Below, in pieces: positions 1 to 8,933 of a stretch of DNA of 64,000 nt (positions within the stretch are counted from its first letter, which is position 1; each line of letters begins with the position of its first letter). The DNA is taken from assembly GCA_965214335.1 (NCBI GenBank), contig CBDCBO010000005.1, forward strand, positions 620,001-684,000, written 5' to 3'. Below the pieces are notes generated by a model. That model was not told where the DNA came from, ran no database searches, and was given only the letters and a program-made list of their open reading frames with translations. Both the position numbers and the translations under genes were made by a program. Origin of the DNA: Velthaea sp965214335 (GTDB lineage Bacteria; Vulcanimicrobiota; Vulcanimicrobiia; Vulcanimicrobiales; Vulcanimicrobiaceae).

Positions 1-215
1 TCGCATCCGACCAGGCACGCTACGTTGCTCGCTTACTCGCAAGCGAAATTCCGGTCGCGCTGCATCTCGTTCACGGTCTACGGTTTCGTGATGTAAGCGA
101 GCGGCTGGGCATACCGGCCGCCACCGCCGCAACCCGTATCCGGCGTGGAAAGCGCCGGCTGCGCGTTTTGCTCCAGGCAATCACTAACGACGCTCAGAGG
201 TCGAAAATAGCGTGA
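1..215 (+). CDS. C-terminal end of a sigma-70-type (ECF-like) sigma factor, partial
   Basis: The gene begins before the window; the readable frame starts at base 3 and ends at the TGA at 213-215. The last ~70 residues include RFRDVSERLGIP followed by a basic stretch (TRIRRGKRRLRVLL). This resembles the region 4 helix-turn-helix of ECF sigma factors, which binds the -35 promoter element. The stop overlaps the GTG start of the RND pump as GTGA, so the two genes are probably translationally coupled. Regions 2 and the N-terminus lie outside the window, so the subgroup cannot be named. A LuxR-type or other helix-turn-helix regulator is a weaker alternative. Confidence 0.6.
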   Translation, partial: ASDQARYVARLLASEIPVALHLVHGLRFRDVSERLGIPAATAATRIRRGKRRLRVLLQAITNDAQRSKIA

Positions 216-3200
216 TCGAGTTTTTTCTCAAGCGGCCGATTTTTGCATCGGTTTGCTCGCTGGTCATCCTTCTTTTAGGCTTAGTCTGCATTCCGCTTTT
301 GCCGATCGCACAGTTTCCGATCGTGGCGCCGCCGACCATCACGGTCACGGCAACCTACACCGGCGCCAGCGCGCAGGCGGTCGAAGCCTCGGTGACCACA
401 CCACTGGAACAGGCGATCAACGGCGTGCAAGGCCTGCGGTACATTAGTTCGCAGTCGGGAAATGACGGTTCGAGTTCGATCACCTGCGTGTTCGAGCTGG
501 GGCGCGATCTCGATCAGGCGGCCAACGACGTTCAGAATGCGGTAAATCTGGCCAACGGCCGGCTACCCAACGAGATCAAACAGACCGGCGTCACCGTCAG
601 TAAGAACTCGACATCGAGCTATGTGATGGCGATCGGCATGGTCTCCAACGGCAAAATGTCGGCAACCGATCTCAGTAACTACATCGATCTCAACGTCGCC
701 AACGAGTTGCGCCGCATCACCGGCATCGGCAACGTCCAGATTTTCGGCGAACGCAAGTACGCGATGCGGCTGTGGGTCGACCCCAAGAAAATGGCCGACA
801 ACGGCATTAGCGCGAGCGACGTCGTGAACGCGCTGCAGGATCAGAACGTGCAAGTCGCTTCGGGTGCCGTCGGCGCGTCCCCGACGACGGGCCATAATCC
901 GTACTACTTGTCCGTTCGGGCGACCGGCCGGCTGACGTCGCCCGATCAGTTCGCCAACGTCATCTTGAAAACCAATGCGGACGGCGGTTTCGTCCGGGTC
1001 AGCGACGTCGGCCGCACCGAGCTTGGTGCCGAAAACTACGCGAGCGACTTGCGGTTCGACCATCAACCCTCGATCGGCATCGGCATCCAGCAATTACCGA
1101 CCGGAAACGCGCTGCAGATCTCGCGCGATGTGAAGGCCGAGATGGAGCATCTGCAGCGCGAGTTTCCGCCCGGTGTGACCTTCAAGATTGCGTTCGATTC
1201 GACCGACTTCGTGCGCGATTCGATTCGTGATGTCACCCAGACGCTGCTCATCGCGATCGTGCTCGTCGTCGCGGTCATCTACCTGTTTCTGCAGGATTGG
1301 CGCACCACGCTGATTCCCTCGATCACGATTCCCATTTCGCTGATCGGCACGTTCGCGTTGATGAAAGTGTTCGGGTTCTCCATCAACACCCTGACGCTCT
1401 TCGGGTTGACGCTTGCGACCGGATTAGTCGTCGATGACGCGATCGTCGTGATCGAAAACATCGCGCGTTTCATTCAAGAGAAGAAGATGCCGCCGACGCA
1501 AGCGGCGCTCGAGGCGATGCGCGAGATCAGCGGCGCCGTGGTAGCCACGTCGCTCGTGTTGCTCGCCGTCTTCATTCCGGTCGGATTCTTCCCCGGCACG
1601 ACCGGACAGCTCTACAAGCAATTCGCGCTGACGATCGCGATCTCGATCGCTATTTCGCTCTTCAACGCCTTAACGCTGACTCCGGTGTTGTCGGCCTTAC
1701 TGCTCGGCCATGTCGAGCGGCCCAAGAACGGCTTCTTCCGTGGCGTCAATCGCATCATTGACGGCACGCGGAGACGCTACGACCACGTTTTACCCAGCGT
1801 CATCAAACGCTACCCGATCGTGCTCGTACTCTTCGTCGTCGCGCTGGGTGCGACGGCGTATCTCTTCACCACGACACCGACCGGTTTTGTTCCCGACGAA
1901 GATCAAGGGTATCTCATCGTGTCCTCACAAGCCGCTGAAGGCACCTCGGCGGACACGATGCTCGTGGCGCGCAAGAAAATTGAAAACGTGTTGTTCGGCG
2001 AATCCGAAGTATCGGACGTATTCGATGTCGGCGGTTTCGGCTTCACGGGCAACGGACCAAATAAGGCGATTCTGTTTGCGAAACTTAAGCCGATCTCCGA
2101 ACGCGGTGGTGGGGCACACAGTGCCGGCGCGCTAATCGGCCGGCTCTACGGCCAACTTTCGGCGATCCCGGATTCGTCGACGTTTCCGGTTAATCCGCCG
2201 GCGATCGCCGGACTTGGATTCCAAGGCGGTGTCGCCTTCGAGCTCGAGGACAGTAATAACAAAGGCCTCACGCCGCTGGCCTATGCCGCCTACGGCATGA
2301 TGGGCGCGGCGGCCAAAGATCCGCTCCTTTCGCAAGTCTACACCACCTTCACCGTCAATAGCCCGCAGCTCGTGGCCCAAGTCGACCGCAGCAAAGTCAA
2401 GGCGCTGGGTTTGAGCATGAGCGACGTGTTCACATCGATGCAAGTCTTTCTAGGCTCGGAATATGTGAACGACTTCGACTATCTCGACCGGTCGTATCGC
2501 GTCTACGTGCAAGCCGACGCGCCGTACCGGGCCGTCGTGTCGGACCTTAACAAGATCTACGTGCACAATAGCACCGGCGGCGGCTTGATTCCGATCTCAG
2601 CGCTCATGAGCCAAACGCAAGTGAAGACCGCGCCCGTCATCTCGCACTTCAATCTGTATCGCTCGGTCGAACTCAACGGCCAGCCGGGACAAGGTCATGG
2701 TACCGGCGACGCGATCGCCGAAATGGACAAGCTGCAGGCGAACATCGCTCCCGAATACCGTCACGAGTGGAGCGGCATCTCACGCGAGCAAGTCGAGGGC
2801 GGCAGCCAAGCGGCTTTGATCTTCGCTTTGGGCATCGTCTTCACGTACCTCGTGCTGGCCGCTCAATACGAGAGCTTTATCGATCCGCTCATCATTCTGT
2901 TGAGCGTGCCGATCGCGCTGCTCGGCGCGCTCGGCGCGATCCTAATTCGCAACTACTTTCTGTCCGGGATCACGCACGTCTTCGAGGTGTCCGACGTGTA
3001 CGCGCAAGTCGGGTTCGTGATGCTCGTGGGTCTCTCGTCGAAGAATGCGATTTTGATCGTGGAGTTCGCCAATCAATTGCGGGCTCAAGGCTATACGATT
3101 CGCGATGCCGTGGTGCGCGCCGCCGAAACGCGTTTGCGGCCGATCTTGATGACGTCGATTGCGTTCATCTTAGGGATCTTTCCGCTCGTCATCGCAACGG

Positions 3201-3412
3201 GCACGGGCGCCGCTTCGCGCAATTCGCTCGGAACGGTGGTGTTCGGCGGCATGCTGGTGTCGACGGTGCTTAATTTGTTCGTCGTCCCGGTGCTCTACGT
3301 GCTGATCGTGGGCATCGAGGAGCGCTTTCGGCCGCGCCGCAAGGTCACGCCGGACGCAGCGACTCCGGGGATTGCCGAGGGTCTGAATCGTCCGGCGGAG
3401 TCGGGCGTTTAG
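212..3412 (+). CDS. RND family efflux transporter, inner-membrane permease (HAE1/AcrB type)
   Basis: This is a proton-driven inner-membrane pump that exports hydrophobic compounds or drugs through a periplasmic adaptor and an outer-membrane channel. The 1066 residues are typical of the AcrB/MexB family (about 1030-1050). The N-terminal segment MIEFFLKRPIFA, the porter-domain repeats and the TM4 motif ATGLVVDDAIVVIEN are all present; D408 and D409 correspond to the proton-relay aspartates. The GTG start overlaps the preceding sigma-like gene by 4 bases. No membrane-fusion protein or TolC-like channel follows, so partners must be upstream or elsewhere. Its 3' end overlaps the convergent Fic-like gene by 68 bases. 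Family assignment is firm; the substrate is unknown. Confidence 0.95.
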   Translation: MIEFFLKRPIFASVCSLVILLLGLVCIPLLPIAQFPIVAPPTITVTATYTGASAQAVEASVTTPLEQAINGVQGLRYISSQSGNDGSSSITCVFELGRDLDQAANDVQNAVNLANGRLPNEIKQTGVTVSKNSTSSYVMAIGMVSNGKMSATDLSNYIDLNVANELRRITGIGNVQIFGERKYAMRLWVDPKKMADNGISASDVVNALQDQNVQVASGAVGASPTTGHNPYYLSVRATGRLTSPDQFANVILKTNADGGFVRVSDVGRTELGAENYASDLRFDHQPSIGIGIQQLPTGNALQISRDVKAEMEHLQREFPPGVTFKIAFDSTDFVRDSIRDVTQTLLIAIVLVVAVIYLFLQDWRTTLIPSITIPISLIGTFALMKVFGFSINTLTLFGLTLATGLVVDDAIVVIENIARFIQEKKMPPTQAALEAMREISGAVVATSLVLLAVFIPVGFFPGTTGQLYKQFALTIAISIAISLFNALTLTPVLSALLLGHVERPKNGFFRGVNRIIDGTRRRYDHVLPSVIKRYPIVLVLFVVALGATAYLFTTTPTGFVPDEDQGYLIVSSQAAEGTSADTMLVARKKIENVLFGESEVSDVFDVGGFGFTGNGPNKAILFAKLKPISERGGGAHSAGALIGRLYGQLSAIPDSSTFPVNPPAIAGLGFQGGVAFELEDSNNKGLTPLAYAAYGMMGAAAKDPLLSQVYTTFTVNSPQLVAQVDRSKVKALGLSMSDVFTSMQVFLGSEYVNDFDYLDRSYRVYVQADAPYRAVVSDLNKIYVHNSTGGGLIPISALMSQTQVKTAPVISHFNLYRSVELNGQPGQGHGTGDAIAEMDKLQANIAPEYRHEWSGISREQVEGGSQAALIFALGIVFTYLVLAAQYESFIDPLIILLSVPIALLGALGAILIRNYFLSGITHVFEVSDVYAQVGFVMLVGLSSKNAILIVEFANQLRAQGYTIRDAVVRAAETRLRPILMTSIAFILGIFPLVIATGTGAASRNSLGTVVFGGMLVSTVLNLFVVPVLYVLIVGIEERFRPRRKVTPDAATPGIAEGLNRPAESGV

Positions 3413-4319
3413 CACCGGCCCGATACTCGGCGATCCAACCCGCCGTCGTCCAATAGCGGCCGCCGCGCAGCAACGTGCGTAAGCGGCCGCGTTGGGCGGC
3501 CTTGGCCAACGCACCGTAATCGGCACCCGCGGCGTCACGCAGTGGGAGCAGTGGTTCAGCGGCCGGCGAGGCGCCGGCGATGAGCCGGTCGCAGGTCCGC
3601 AAAATCGCGACCGCGACGAGCGCCGCGAGCGGCAGCGGATCGCTCGTTTCGGCCGCGGCGAGGGCCGCCGGTAAGCGCAGGCGTTCGCGCCGGCCAAACA
3701 CGAGCGGCGGGAAATCGATCCGCTGCAGCATGAGGTTCGCGGCGAGCCGGCCGGTGCGGCCGTTGGCGGTTTCGAACGGCTGTAGTCGCGTGAAGCGGCC
3801 GAAGAATCGGGCCAACCATACTCCGGTCGGGCCGTCGCCCGGACCGCGGCCGAAACGGTCGAGCAGAACGTCGACTTCGCGTGCGACCAGCCACGCCGCC
3901 GGCGCGACGATTCCGGCCTGCGGCGCCACGTTCCGCCGGCGCCACGTTCCGCCCCTTGAAACGGAACTCGCGGCGGCGCGCGCGTTGAGTGCCCGCAATT
4001 CTTCGAGCGTCAGCAGCGGTTCGCGGCTCCCCGGCGGGCGCCGGCGACTATCCGCGATCGAGTGCGCCGCGTCGGCGTAATCGCGAACGAGCACGTAATC
4101 GGCGAAGGCATGGTTTCCGACCGCACGTCCGTTGTCGAGCAGTGCGGCGACGTCGTGGGCGTCGAGCCGGCTGCCGGCCAGCATGGTCGAGGCCACGATC
4201 TCGGCTCGCCGCAAGTCGCGCATCGCGTGCGCGAGGGCGCCGCGCGGCGGTAAGCGCTGCACCGCACGCGCTGCCGCATCGGCTCGCAGCAAAAGCCGTC
4301 GAGAATCGTCGCCAGGCAT
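3345..4319 (-). CDS. Fic-fold protein with degenerate active site
   Basis: Fic enzymes transfer AMP or other nucleotide moieties to target proteins through a motif HPFx(D/E)GNGRxxR. This 324-residue protein has the Fic_N-like helix region, the GxxR element (GGTWRRRNV) and the motif at residues 180-191, but the motif reads QPFETANGRTGR. The catalytic His is Gln, the Mg-binding acid is Thr and the first Gly is Ala. The usual inhibitory motif (S/T)xxxE(G/N) reads STMLAG at 44-49, so the inhibitory Glu is also lost. The ATG at 4319 was chosen because the frame upstream (to 4661) runs into metH and has composition unlike a protein. It looks like a pseudoenzyme or a gene in decay; no antitoxin partner is visible beside it. 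Confidence 0.75.
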   Translation of the reverse strand: MPGDDSRRLLLRADAAARAVQRLPPRGALAHAMRDLRRAEIVASTMLAGSRLDAHDVAALLDNGRAVGNHAFADYVLVRDYADAAHSIADSRRRPPGSREPLLTLEELRALNARAAASSVSRGGTWRRRNVAPQAGIVAPAAWLVAREVDVLLDRFGRGPGDGPTGVWLARFFGRFTRLQPFETANGRTGRLAANLMLQRIDFPPLVFGRRERLRLPAALAAAETSDPLPLAALVAVAILRTCDRLIAGASPAAEPLLPLRDAAGADYGALAKAAQRGRLRTLLRGGRYWTTAGWIAEYRAGAKRPTPPDDSDPRQSPESLRPA

Positions 4320-4488
4320 GTCCAAACTATATGCCGATGTATCGAACTGGACAATCGAAACCGGGCTGGTCGGTCGCTTCGTGCACGTCTGTCGAGCCGA
4401 AACCACGCGTTCTGTCCGGAAGCCGGTAAAACGCCTAAACTGGACAGGGCGAGGTGGCGGTTCGGCGGCCGGCGCCGAATGACCGGGT
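4320..4488. promoter_or_regulatory. Divergent intergenic region between fic-like gene and metH
   Basis: This 169-base gap separates two divergent starts and must carry the promoters of both. I looked for a SAM or cobalamin riboswitch ahead of metH and saw no conserved core such as the GCCACTG box. No strong -35/-10 pair could be supported. Confidence 0.4.
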
Positions 4489-7400
4489 ATGGACCGTTCT
4501 CCGTTTCTTGCTGCCCTCGATCGCCGCGTACTTGTTTTCGACGGTGCGATGGGCACGCAACTCATGGACCTCGAGCTGGGCGACGAAGATTTCGGCGGCG
4601 CGTCGTACCATGGCTGCAATGAGGCGCTGGTCCTCAGCCGGCCCGATCTCATCCGGACCATCCACGACGCCTATTTCGCGGCCGGCGCCGACGTCGCCGA
4701 GACCGATACGTTCACGGCCTCGCGCCTCAAGCTCGATGAGTACGGCTTGGGTCACCGGGTTGCGGAGATCAATCGCGACGGCGCCCGCTTAGCGCGCGAG
4801 GCGGCGGATCGCCACAGTACGCCCGAGCGTCCGCGGTTTGTGGCCGGTTCAATGGGACCGACCGGAATGCTCATCTCGTCGTCCGATCCGACGCTGTCGA
4901 AGATCACCTTCGATGAGTTGACCGATCTGTACGGCGAACAGGCGCGCTATCTCGTCGAAGGCGGCGTCGATCTGCTGCTGCTCGAGACAAGTCAAGATCT
5001 GCTCGAGATGAAGGCGGCGATCGCGGGCATCGTGCGCGAGTTCGAGCGCGGTCTGCGGCGCGTTCCGATTCAAGCGCAGGCGACGCTCGACGTCACCGGA
5101 CGCATGCTTTTGGGCACCGACATCGCGGCCGTGACGGCGACGCTCGATGCGCTGCCGATCGACGTCATCGGCCTCAATTGTTCGACCGGACCGACGCACA
5201 TGCGCGACGCGGTGCGCTATCTGGTCGAACACTCGCGCTGCTATGTGAGCGTTATTCCCAACGCCGGTCTGCCGCTCATGGGGCCCAAGGGCGAAACCAT
5301 CTATCCCGAACGGCCGGCGGAAATGGCGCGCGAACTGTGCGCTTTCGTGGCCGATTTCGGCGTGAACGCGATCGGTGGCTGTTGCGGAACGACGCCCGAG
5401 CACATCGCGGCCTTTGCCGCCGGTGTCAGCGGTTTACGCGGTCGCGCGCCGGCCGCGCAACCGTTACAATTCGCGGCCTCGGCGATGACGGCGGTGGCGC
5501 TCAAGCAAGACGGCTCGGTAACGATCGTCGGCGAGCGGATCAACGCGCAAGGGTCGCGCCGTATCAAACGGTTGCTCCTGGAAGAAAATTACGACGAAAT
5601 AACGCTCGTGGCGCGCGAACAAGTCGAGGGTGGCGCGCACATTCTCGACATTTGCACCGCGCTTACCGAGCGGACCGACGAAGACGAGCAAATGGCGATC
5701 ATCGTCAAACGCTTGGCGCAGTCGGTCGAAGCTCCGCTCATGATCGACTCGACCGAAGCGCGCGTGATCGAAAAGGCGCTCAAGATTTACGCCGGCCGGG
5801 CCGTCGTCAATTCGATTAACTTAGAGAACGGCCGGACACGGATCGATGAAGTCATGCCGCTGGTCCGGGCGGCCGGCGCCGCCGTCGTGGCGCTGACGAT
5901 CGACGAGACCGGCATGGCGAAAACGCGCGAGCGCAAAGTCGCGGTCGCGCGCCGCATCGCTGACATCGTGACGAACGAGTTCGATGTTCCGCCCGGCGCA
6001 CTCATTTTCGACGCGCTCACCTTTACGCTCGCAACCGGCGACGCGGAATTCCTCGATTCGGCAGTCGAGACCATCGAAGGCATTCGCCTCATAAAACGCG
6101 AGCTGCCCGGCGTCCTGACGTCACTCGGCGTGTCGAATGTTTCGTTCGGGCTCAAGCCGCATGCCCGTGCGGCGCTGAACTCGGTCATGCTGCACCATTG
6201 CGTCGAGGCCGGACTCGATATGGCGCTGGTCAACGCGAAAGAAATTACGCCGTACGCCGAGCTTGACGCTACCGAACGTGCGCTATGCGACGACCTGGTG
6301 TTCAACCGGCGTTCCGACGCGCTGCAGCGCGTTATCGAACATTGGGAGTCGAAGAAAAGTTCGAGCCCGGCCGGTAACGAGACACTCGACGACGATCTAG
6401 AAGCGCCGATTGAAACGCGCATTCACAACGCGATCTTACGCCGGCGTAAAGACGGAATCGAGGCCAAGATCGACGCGGCGCTCGCCGATCGCGATCCCGT
6501 CGACGTGCTCAACAACGTCTTGTTGCCGGCGATGAAAGAGGTCGGCGACAAGTTCGGCTCGGGCGAATTGATTCTGCCCTTCGTGTTGCAGTCGGCCGAA
6601 GTCATGAAGAAGGCAGTCGCGCATCTGGAGCAGTTTCTCGATAAAGTCGAAGGGGTGACGAAGGGCAAGGTCGTTCTCGCGACGGTTTTCGGCGACGTGC
6701 ACGACATCGGCAAGAATCTGGTGTTTACGATTCTTTCCAATAACGGCTACACGGTTTTCGATCTCGGCAAGCAAGTGCCCATGAATACGATTTTGGAAAA
6801 GGCGGTTGAAGTGAACGCCGACGCGATCGGTCTGTCGGCGCTGCTCGTTTCGACGTCGAAGCAGATGCCGGTGTGCGTAAAAGAACAGGATGCGCGCGGA
6901 CTCGCCTTTCCAATCGTCGTCGGCGGCGCCGCGATCAACCGTGATTTCAGCCGGCGCATCTCATTTGTCGACGGCGAGCGATTTTTTGAGCCCGGCTTGT
7001 TCTACGCGAAGGACGCCTTCGAAGGCTTAGATATCATGGATCGTTTGATGAGCGCGCCCGCGCAGCGCCGCTCGTTTGTCGACCGCATTCGCGGCGAAGC
7101 GGAACGCGCGCGTGATGCGACGTTAAAGGTGCCGGCCGTCGTGCCGGCCGGCGGACGCAACGGGCGCGACCGGTTACAGCATCGTGATGTTCCGCGCGCG
7201 CCGTTCTTGGGCGTGCGGACGCTGCGCGATATCGACGTGCGCAGCCTGTGGCCCAACTTCGATCTCAAGAGTTTGTATCGTTTGTCGTGGGGCGGAAGCA
7301 ACGTTAAAGGCGCCGAGTGGGACCGGATCGTCGCGACCGAGTTCGCCCCGCGGCTCGAACGGTACCAGCGGCTGGCCGAGACGAGCGCTCTGCTCGATCC

Positions 7401-7998
7401 GCGCGTGGTCTACGGCTATTTTCCGGCCGCCGGCCTAGGCGACGACGTTATTGTTTACGATCCGGCCGACCTCGGCCGCGAGATCGCGCGGTTCGGCTTC
7501 GTCCGGCAGGCCGGCGGCGATCATCTGAGCTTAGCCGATTACCTGCGCGAGCCGGTAGCCGGCAAGGCCAGCGACGTCATCGCTTTGCAGGTCGTGACGA
7601 TGGGCCGCGATGTTTCGCACGAGATCGACCGGCTGCAGGCGGCCAGTGACTACAGCGAGTCGTATTTTCTGCACGGCTTCTCGGTGCAGTGTGCCGAAGC
7701 GCTGGCCGAAACGATGCATGCGCGTATCCGGACCGAGCTGGGCTTGGAACCGCGTCGCGGCAAACGCTACAGTTGGGGCTACGGTGCTTGTCCCGACCTT
7801 GCGCAACATGAAATCGTCTGGCGGCTGCTCGACGCGCAAGCCGCGATCGGAACGGAGCTCACGCAAGCGTTCCAGATCGTGCCCGAGCAGTCGACCGCCG
7901 CCATCATCATGCATCATCCGCAAGCGTCGTACTTCAATGCCGCGGCCGTGCGCGAGCTTGCGGCCAGGCCCGAACTGGTCGACGCCGGGGCGGCTTAG
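4489..7998 (+). CDS. metH: Cobalamin-dependent methionine synthase
   Basis: It transfers a methyl group from 5-methyltetrahydrofolate to homocysteine through enzyme-bound cobalamin, giving methionine. The 1169 residues carry all four modules in order: the homocysteine domain (FDGAMGTQL near the N-terminus; zinc ligands C231, C298 and C299 in LNCSTG and GGCCGTTPEH), the pterin domain (VGERINAQGSRR, from about residue 345), the B12 cap and binding domain (GDVHDIGKN with axial His738) and the C-terminal reactivation domain (GYGACPDLAQH). The E. coli enzyme is slightly longer (1227). It stands alone, with no metF beside it, and ends 8 bases from the convergent motB. It is the obvious consumer of the B12 imported by the btu genes downstream. 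Confidence 0.97.
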   Translation: MDRSPFLAALDRRVLVFDGAMGTQLMDLELGDEDFGGASYHGCNEALVLSRPDLIRTIHDAYFAAGADVAETDTFTASRLKLDEYGLGHRVAEINRDGARLAREAADRHSTPERPRFVAGSMGPTGMLISSSDPTLSKITFDELTDLYGEQARYLVEGGVDLLLLETSQDLLEMKAAIAGIVREFERGLRRVPIQAQATLDVTGRMLLGTDIAAVTATLDALPIDVIGLNCSTGPTHMRDAVRYLVEHSRCYVSVIPNAGLPLMGPKGETIYPERPAEMARELCAFVADFGVNAIGGCCGTTPEHIAAFAAGVSGLRGRAPAAQPLQFAASAMTAVALKQDGSVTIVGERINAQGSRRIKRLLLEENYDEITLVAREQVEGGAHILDICTALTERTDEDEQMAIIVKRLAQSVEAPLMIDSTEARVIEKALKIYAGRAVVNSINLENGRTRIDEVMPLVRAAGAAVVALTIDETGMAKTRERKVAVARRIADIVTNEFDVPPGALIFDALTFTLATGDAEFLDSAVETIEGIRLIKRELPGVLTSLGVSNVSFGLKPHARAALNSVMLHHCVEAGLDMALVNAKEITPYAELDATERALCDDLVFNRRSDALQRVIEHWESKKSSSPAGNETLDDDLEAPIETRIHNAILRRRKDGIEAKIDAALADRDPVDVLNNVLLPAMKEVGDKFGSGELILPFVLQSAEVMKKAVAHLEQFLDKVEGVTKGKVVLATVFGDVHDIGKNLVFTILSNNGYTVFDLGKQVPMNTILEKAVEVNADAIGLSALLVSTSKQMPVCVKEQDARGLAFPIVVGGAAINRDFSRRISFVDGERFFEPGLFYAKDAFEGLDIMDRLMSAPAQRRSFVDRIRGEAERARDATLKVPAVVPAGGRNGRDRLQHRDVPRAPFLGVRTLRDIDVRSLWPNFDLKSLYRLSWGGSNVKGAEWDRIVATEFAPRLERYQRLAETSALLDPRVVYGYFPAAGLGDDVIVYDPADLGREIARFGFVRQAGGDHLSLADYLREPVAGKASDVIALQVVTMGRDVSHEIDRLQAASDYSESYFLHGFSVQCAEALAETMHARIRTELGLEPRRGKRYSWGYGACPDLAQHEIVWRLLDAQAAIGTELTQAFQIVPEQSTAAIIMHHPQASYFNAAAVRELAARPELVDAGAA

Positions 7999-8006
7999 GC
8001 CCGGCA

Positions 8007-8912
8007 TTACTCTTTCTTGTCGGCTGTGTGCGCTGCCGGCGACGGAGTGGCGGGTGCTGTTGCGGCAGCGGCGCTCGCAGCGCCGCCTTCGGGTGCTCCG
8101 GTTTCCGTCGGGGTGGTCGTTCCGTCGAGTTTGAGCCGCTCGACCGTTTCGGTGTTGAGTACCACGATGCTGATGCGGCGGTTACTGGGATTGGCAAGGT
8201 CTTTATCGATTGGGACCGAGCCGGCCAGCCCGCGAACCTGCATCACTTTCTGTTGCTGCAGGCCACCGAAGACGAGTTCGCGCCGGGCCGCGTTAGCGCG
8301 TTCCGAAGACAGCTCCCAATTCGAGTAGCCTTTCTCGCCGCCGGCATATTGCAGCGAGTCGGTATGGCCCGAGATGGAAATCGGATTGTCGACGTCGTTG
8401 AGCGCCGGCGCCAGCTGGTGCAGAATGGTTGAGGTGTAGCTTTCAAGTACTGCCGAGCCGACCGCGAACATCGGCCGATTCTTTTGGTCGATGATCTGCA
8501 CGCGTAAGCCTTCGCTGGTAATTTCGATTTTAATTTGATTCTTGAATGCTTGAAGCTTTGGACTTTGCTGAACCAGCGTCTGCAGCATTTTCTTGAGCTG
8601 CTCGAGCTTGGCTTGTTCCATTTTTTTCTGCTGTTCTTTTTTCTCTTTTTCGGTCTTGGGAATCGACGTCGGCGCCGCACCCGGACCGGCAGTAAGCAGC
8701 GATTTGAGCGGACGGTTGAAGTAGTCCGCGATGCCGGCCCGCGTGCCCGGATCGGTGTACGACAGCAACCACATGAGAAGAAAGAACGCCATCATTGCCG
8801 TGACGAAGTCGGCGTAAGCTATTTTCCAGGCGCCGCCATGGTGACCGCCGTGGCTGCGCTTTCTGATCTTCTTGATGACGATGATCGGCTGCGACGCCTT
8901 GCCCTCTGCCAT
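8007..8912 (-). CDS. motB: Flagellar motor stator protein MotB
   Basis: MotB forms the ion-conducting stator with MotA and anchors it to peptidoglycan. After a basic N-terminus with a His/Gly-rich stretch (HGGHHGG) comes one membrane helix containing YADFVTAMMAFFLLMWLL, whose Asp is the conserved proton-binding residue. A charged Lys/Glu/Gln linker (about residues 88-115) leads into an OmpA-like peptidoglycan-binding domain (SISGHTDS, then SNWELSSERANAARR). An Ala/Thr/Pro-rich tail of about 45 residues ends the protein. It starts 21 bases after motA, so the two form an operon. No other flagellar genes are in the window. Confidence 0.95.
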   Translation of the reverse strand: MAEGKASQPIIVIKKIRKRSHGGHHGGAWKIAYADFVTAMMAFFLLMWLLSYTDPGTRAGIADYFNRPLKSLLTAGPGAAPTSIPKTEKEKKEQQKKMEQAKLEQLKKMLQTLVQQSPKLQAFKNQIKIEITSEGLRVQIIDQKNRPMFAVGSAVLESYTSTILHQLAPALNDVDNPISISGHTDSLQYAGGEKGYSNWELSSERANAARRELVFGGLQQQKVMQVRGLAGSVPIDKDLANPSNRRISIVVLNTETVERLKLDGTTTPTETGAPEGGAASAAAATAPATPSPAAHTADKKE

Positions 8913-8933
8913 TGTCGTATCTCGTGGCGCGGG

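Noticed and set aside
4320..4488. Possible SAM or B12 riboswitch ahead of metH
   Set aside because: None of the conserved cores of those riboswitches is present in this short gap.
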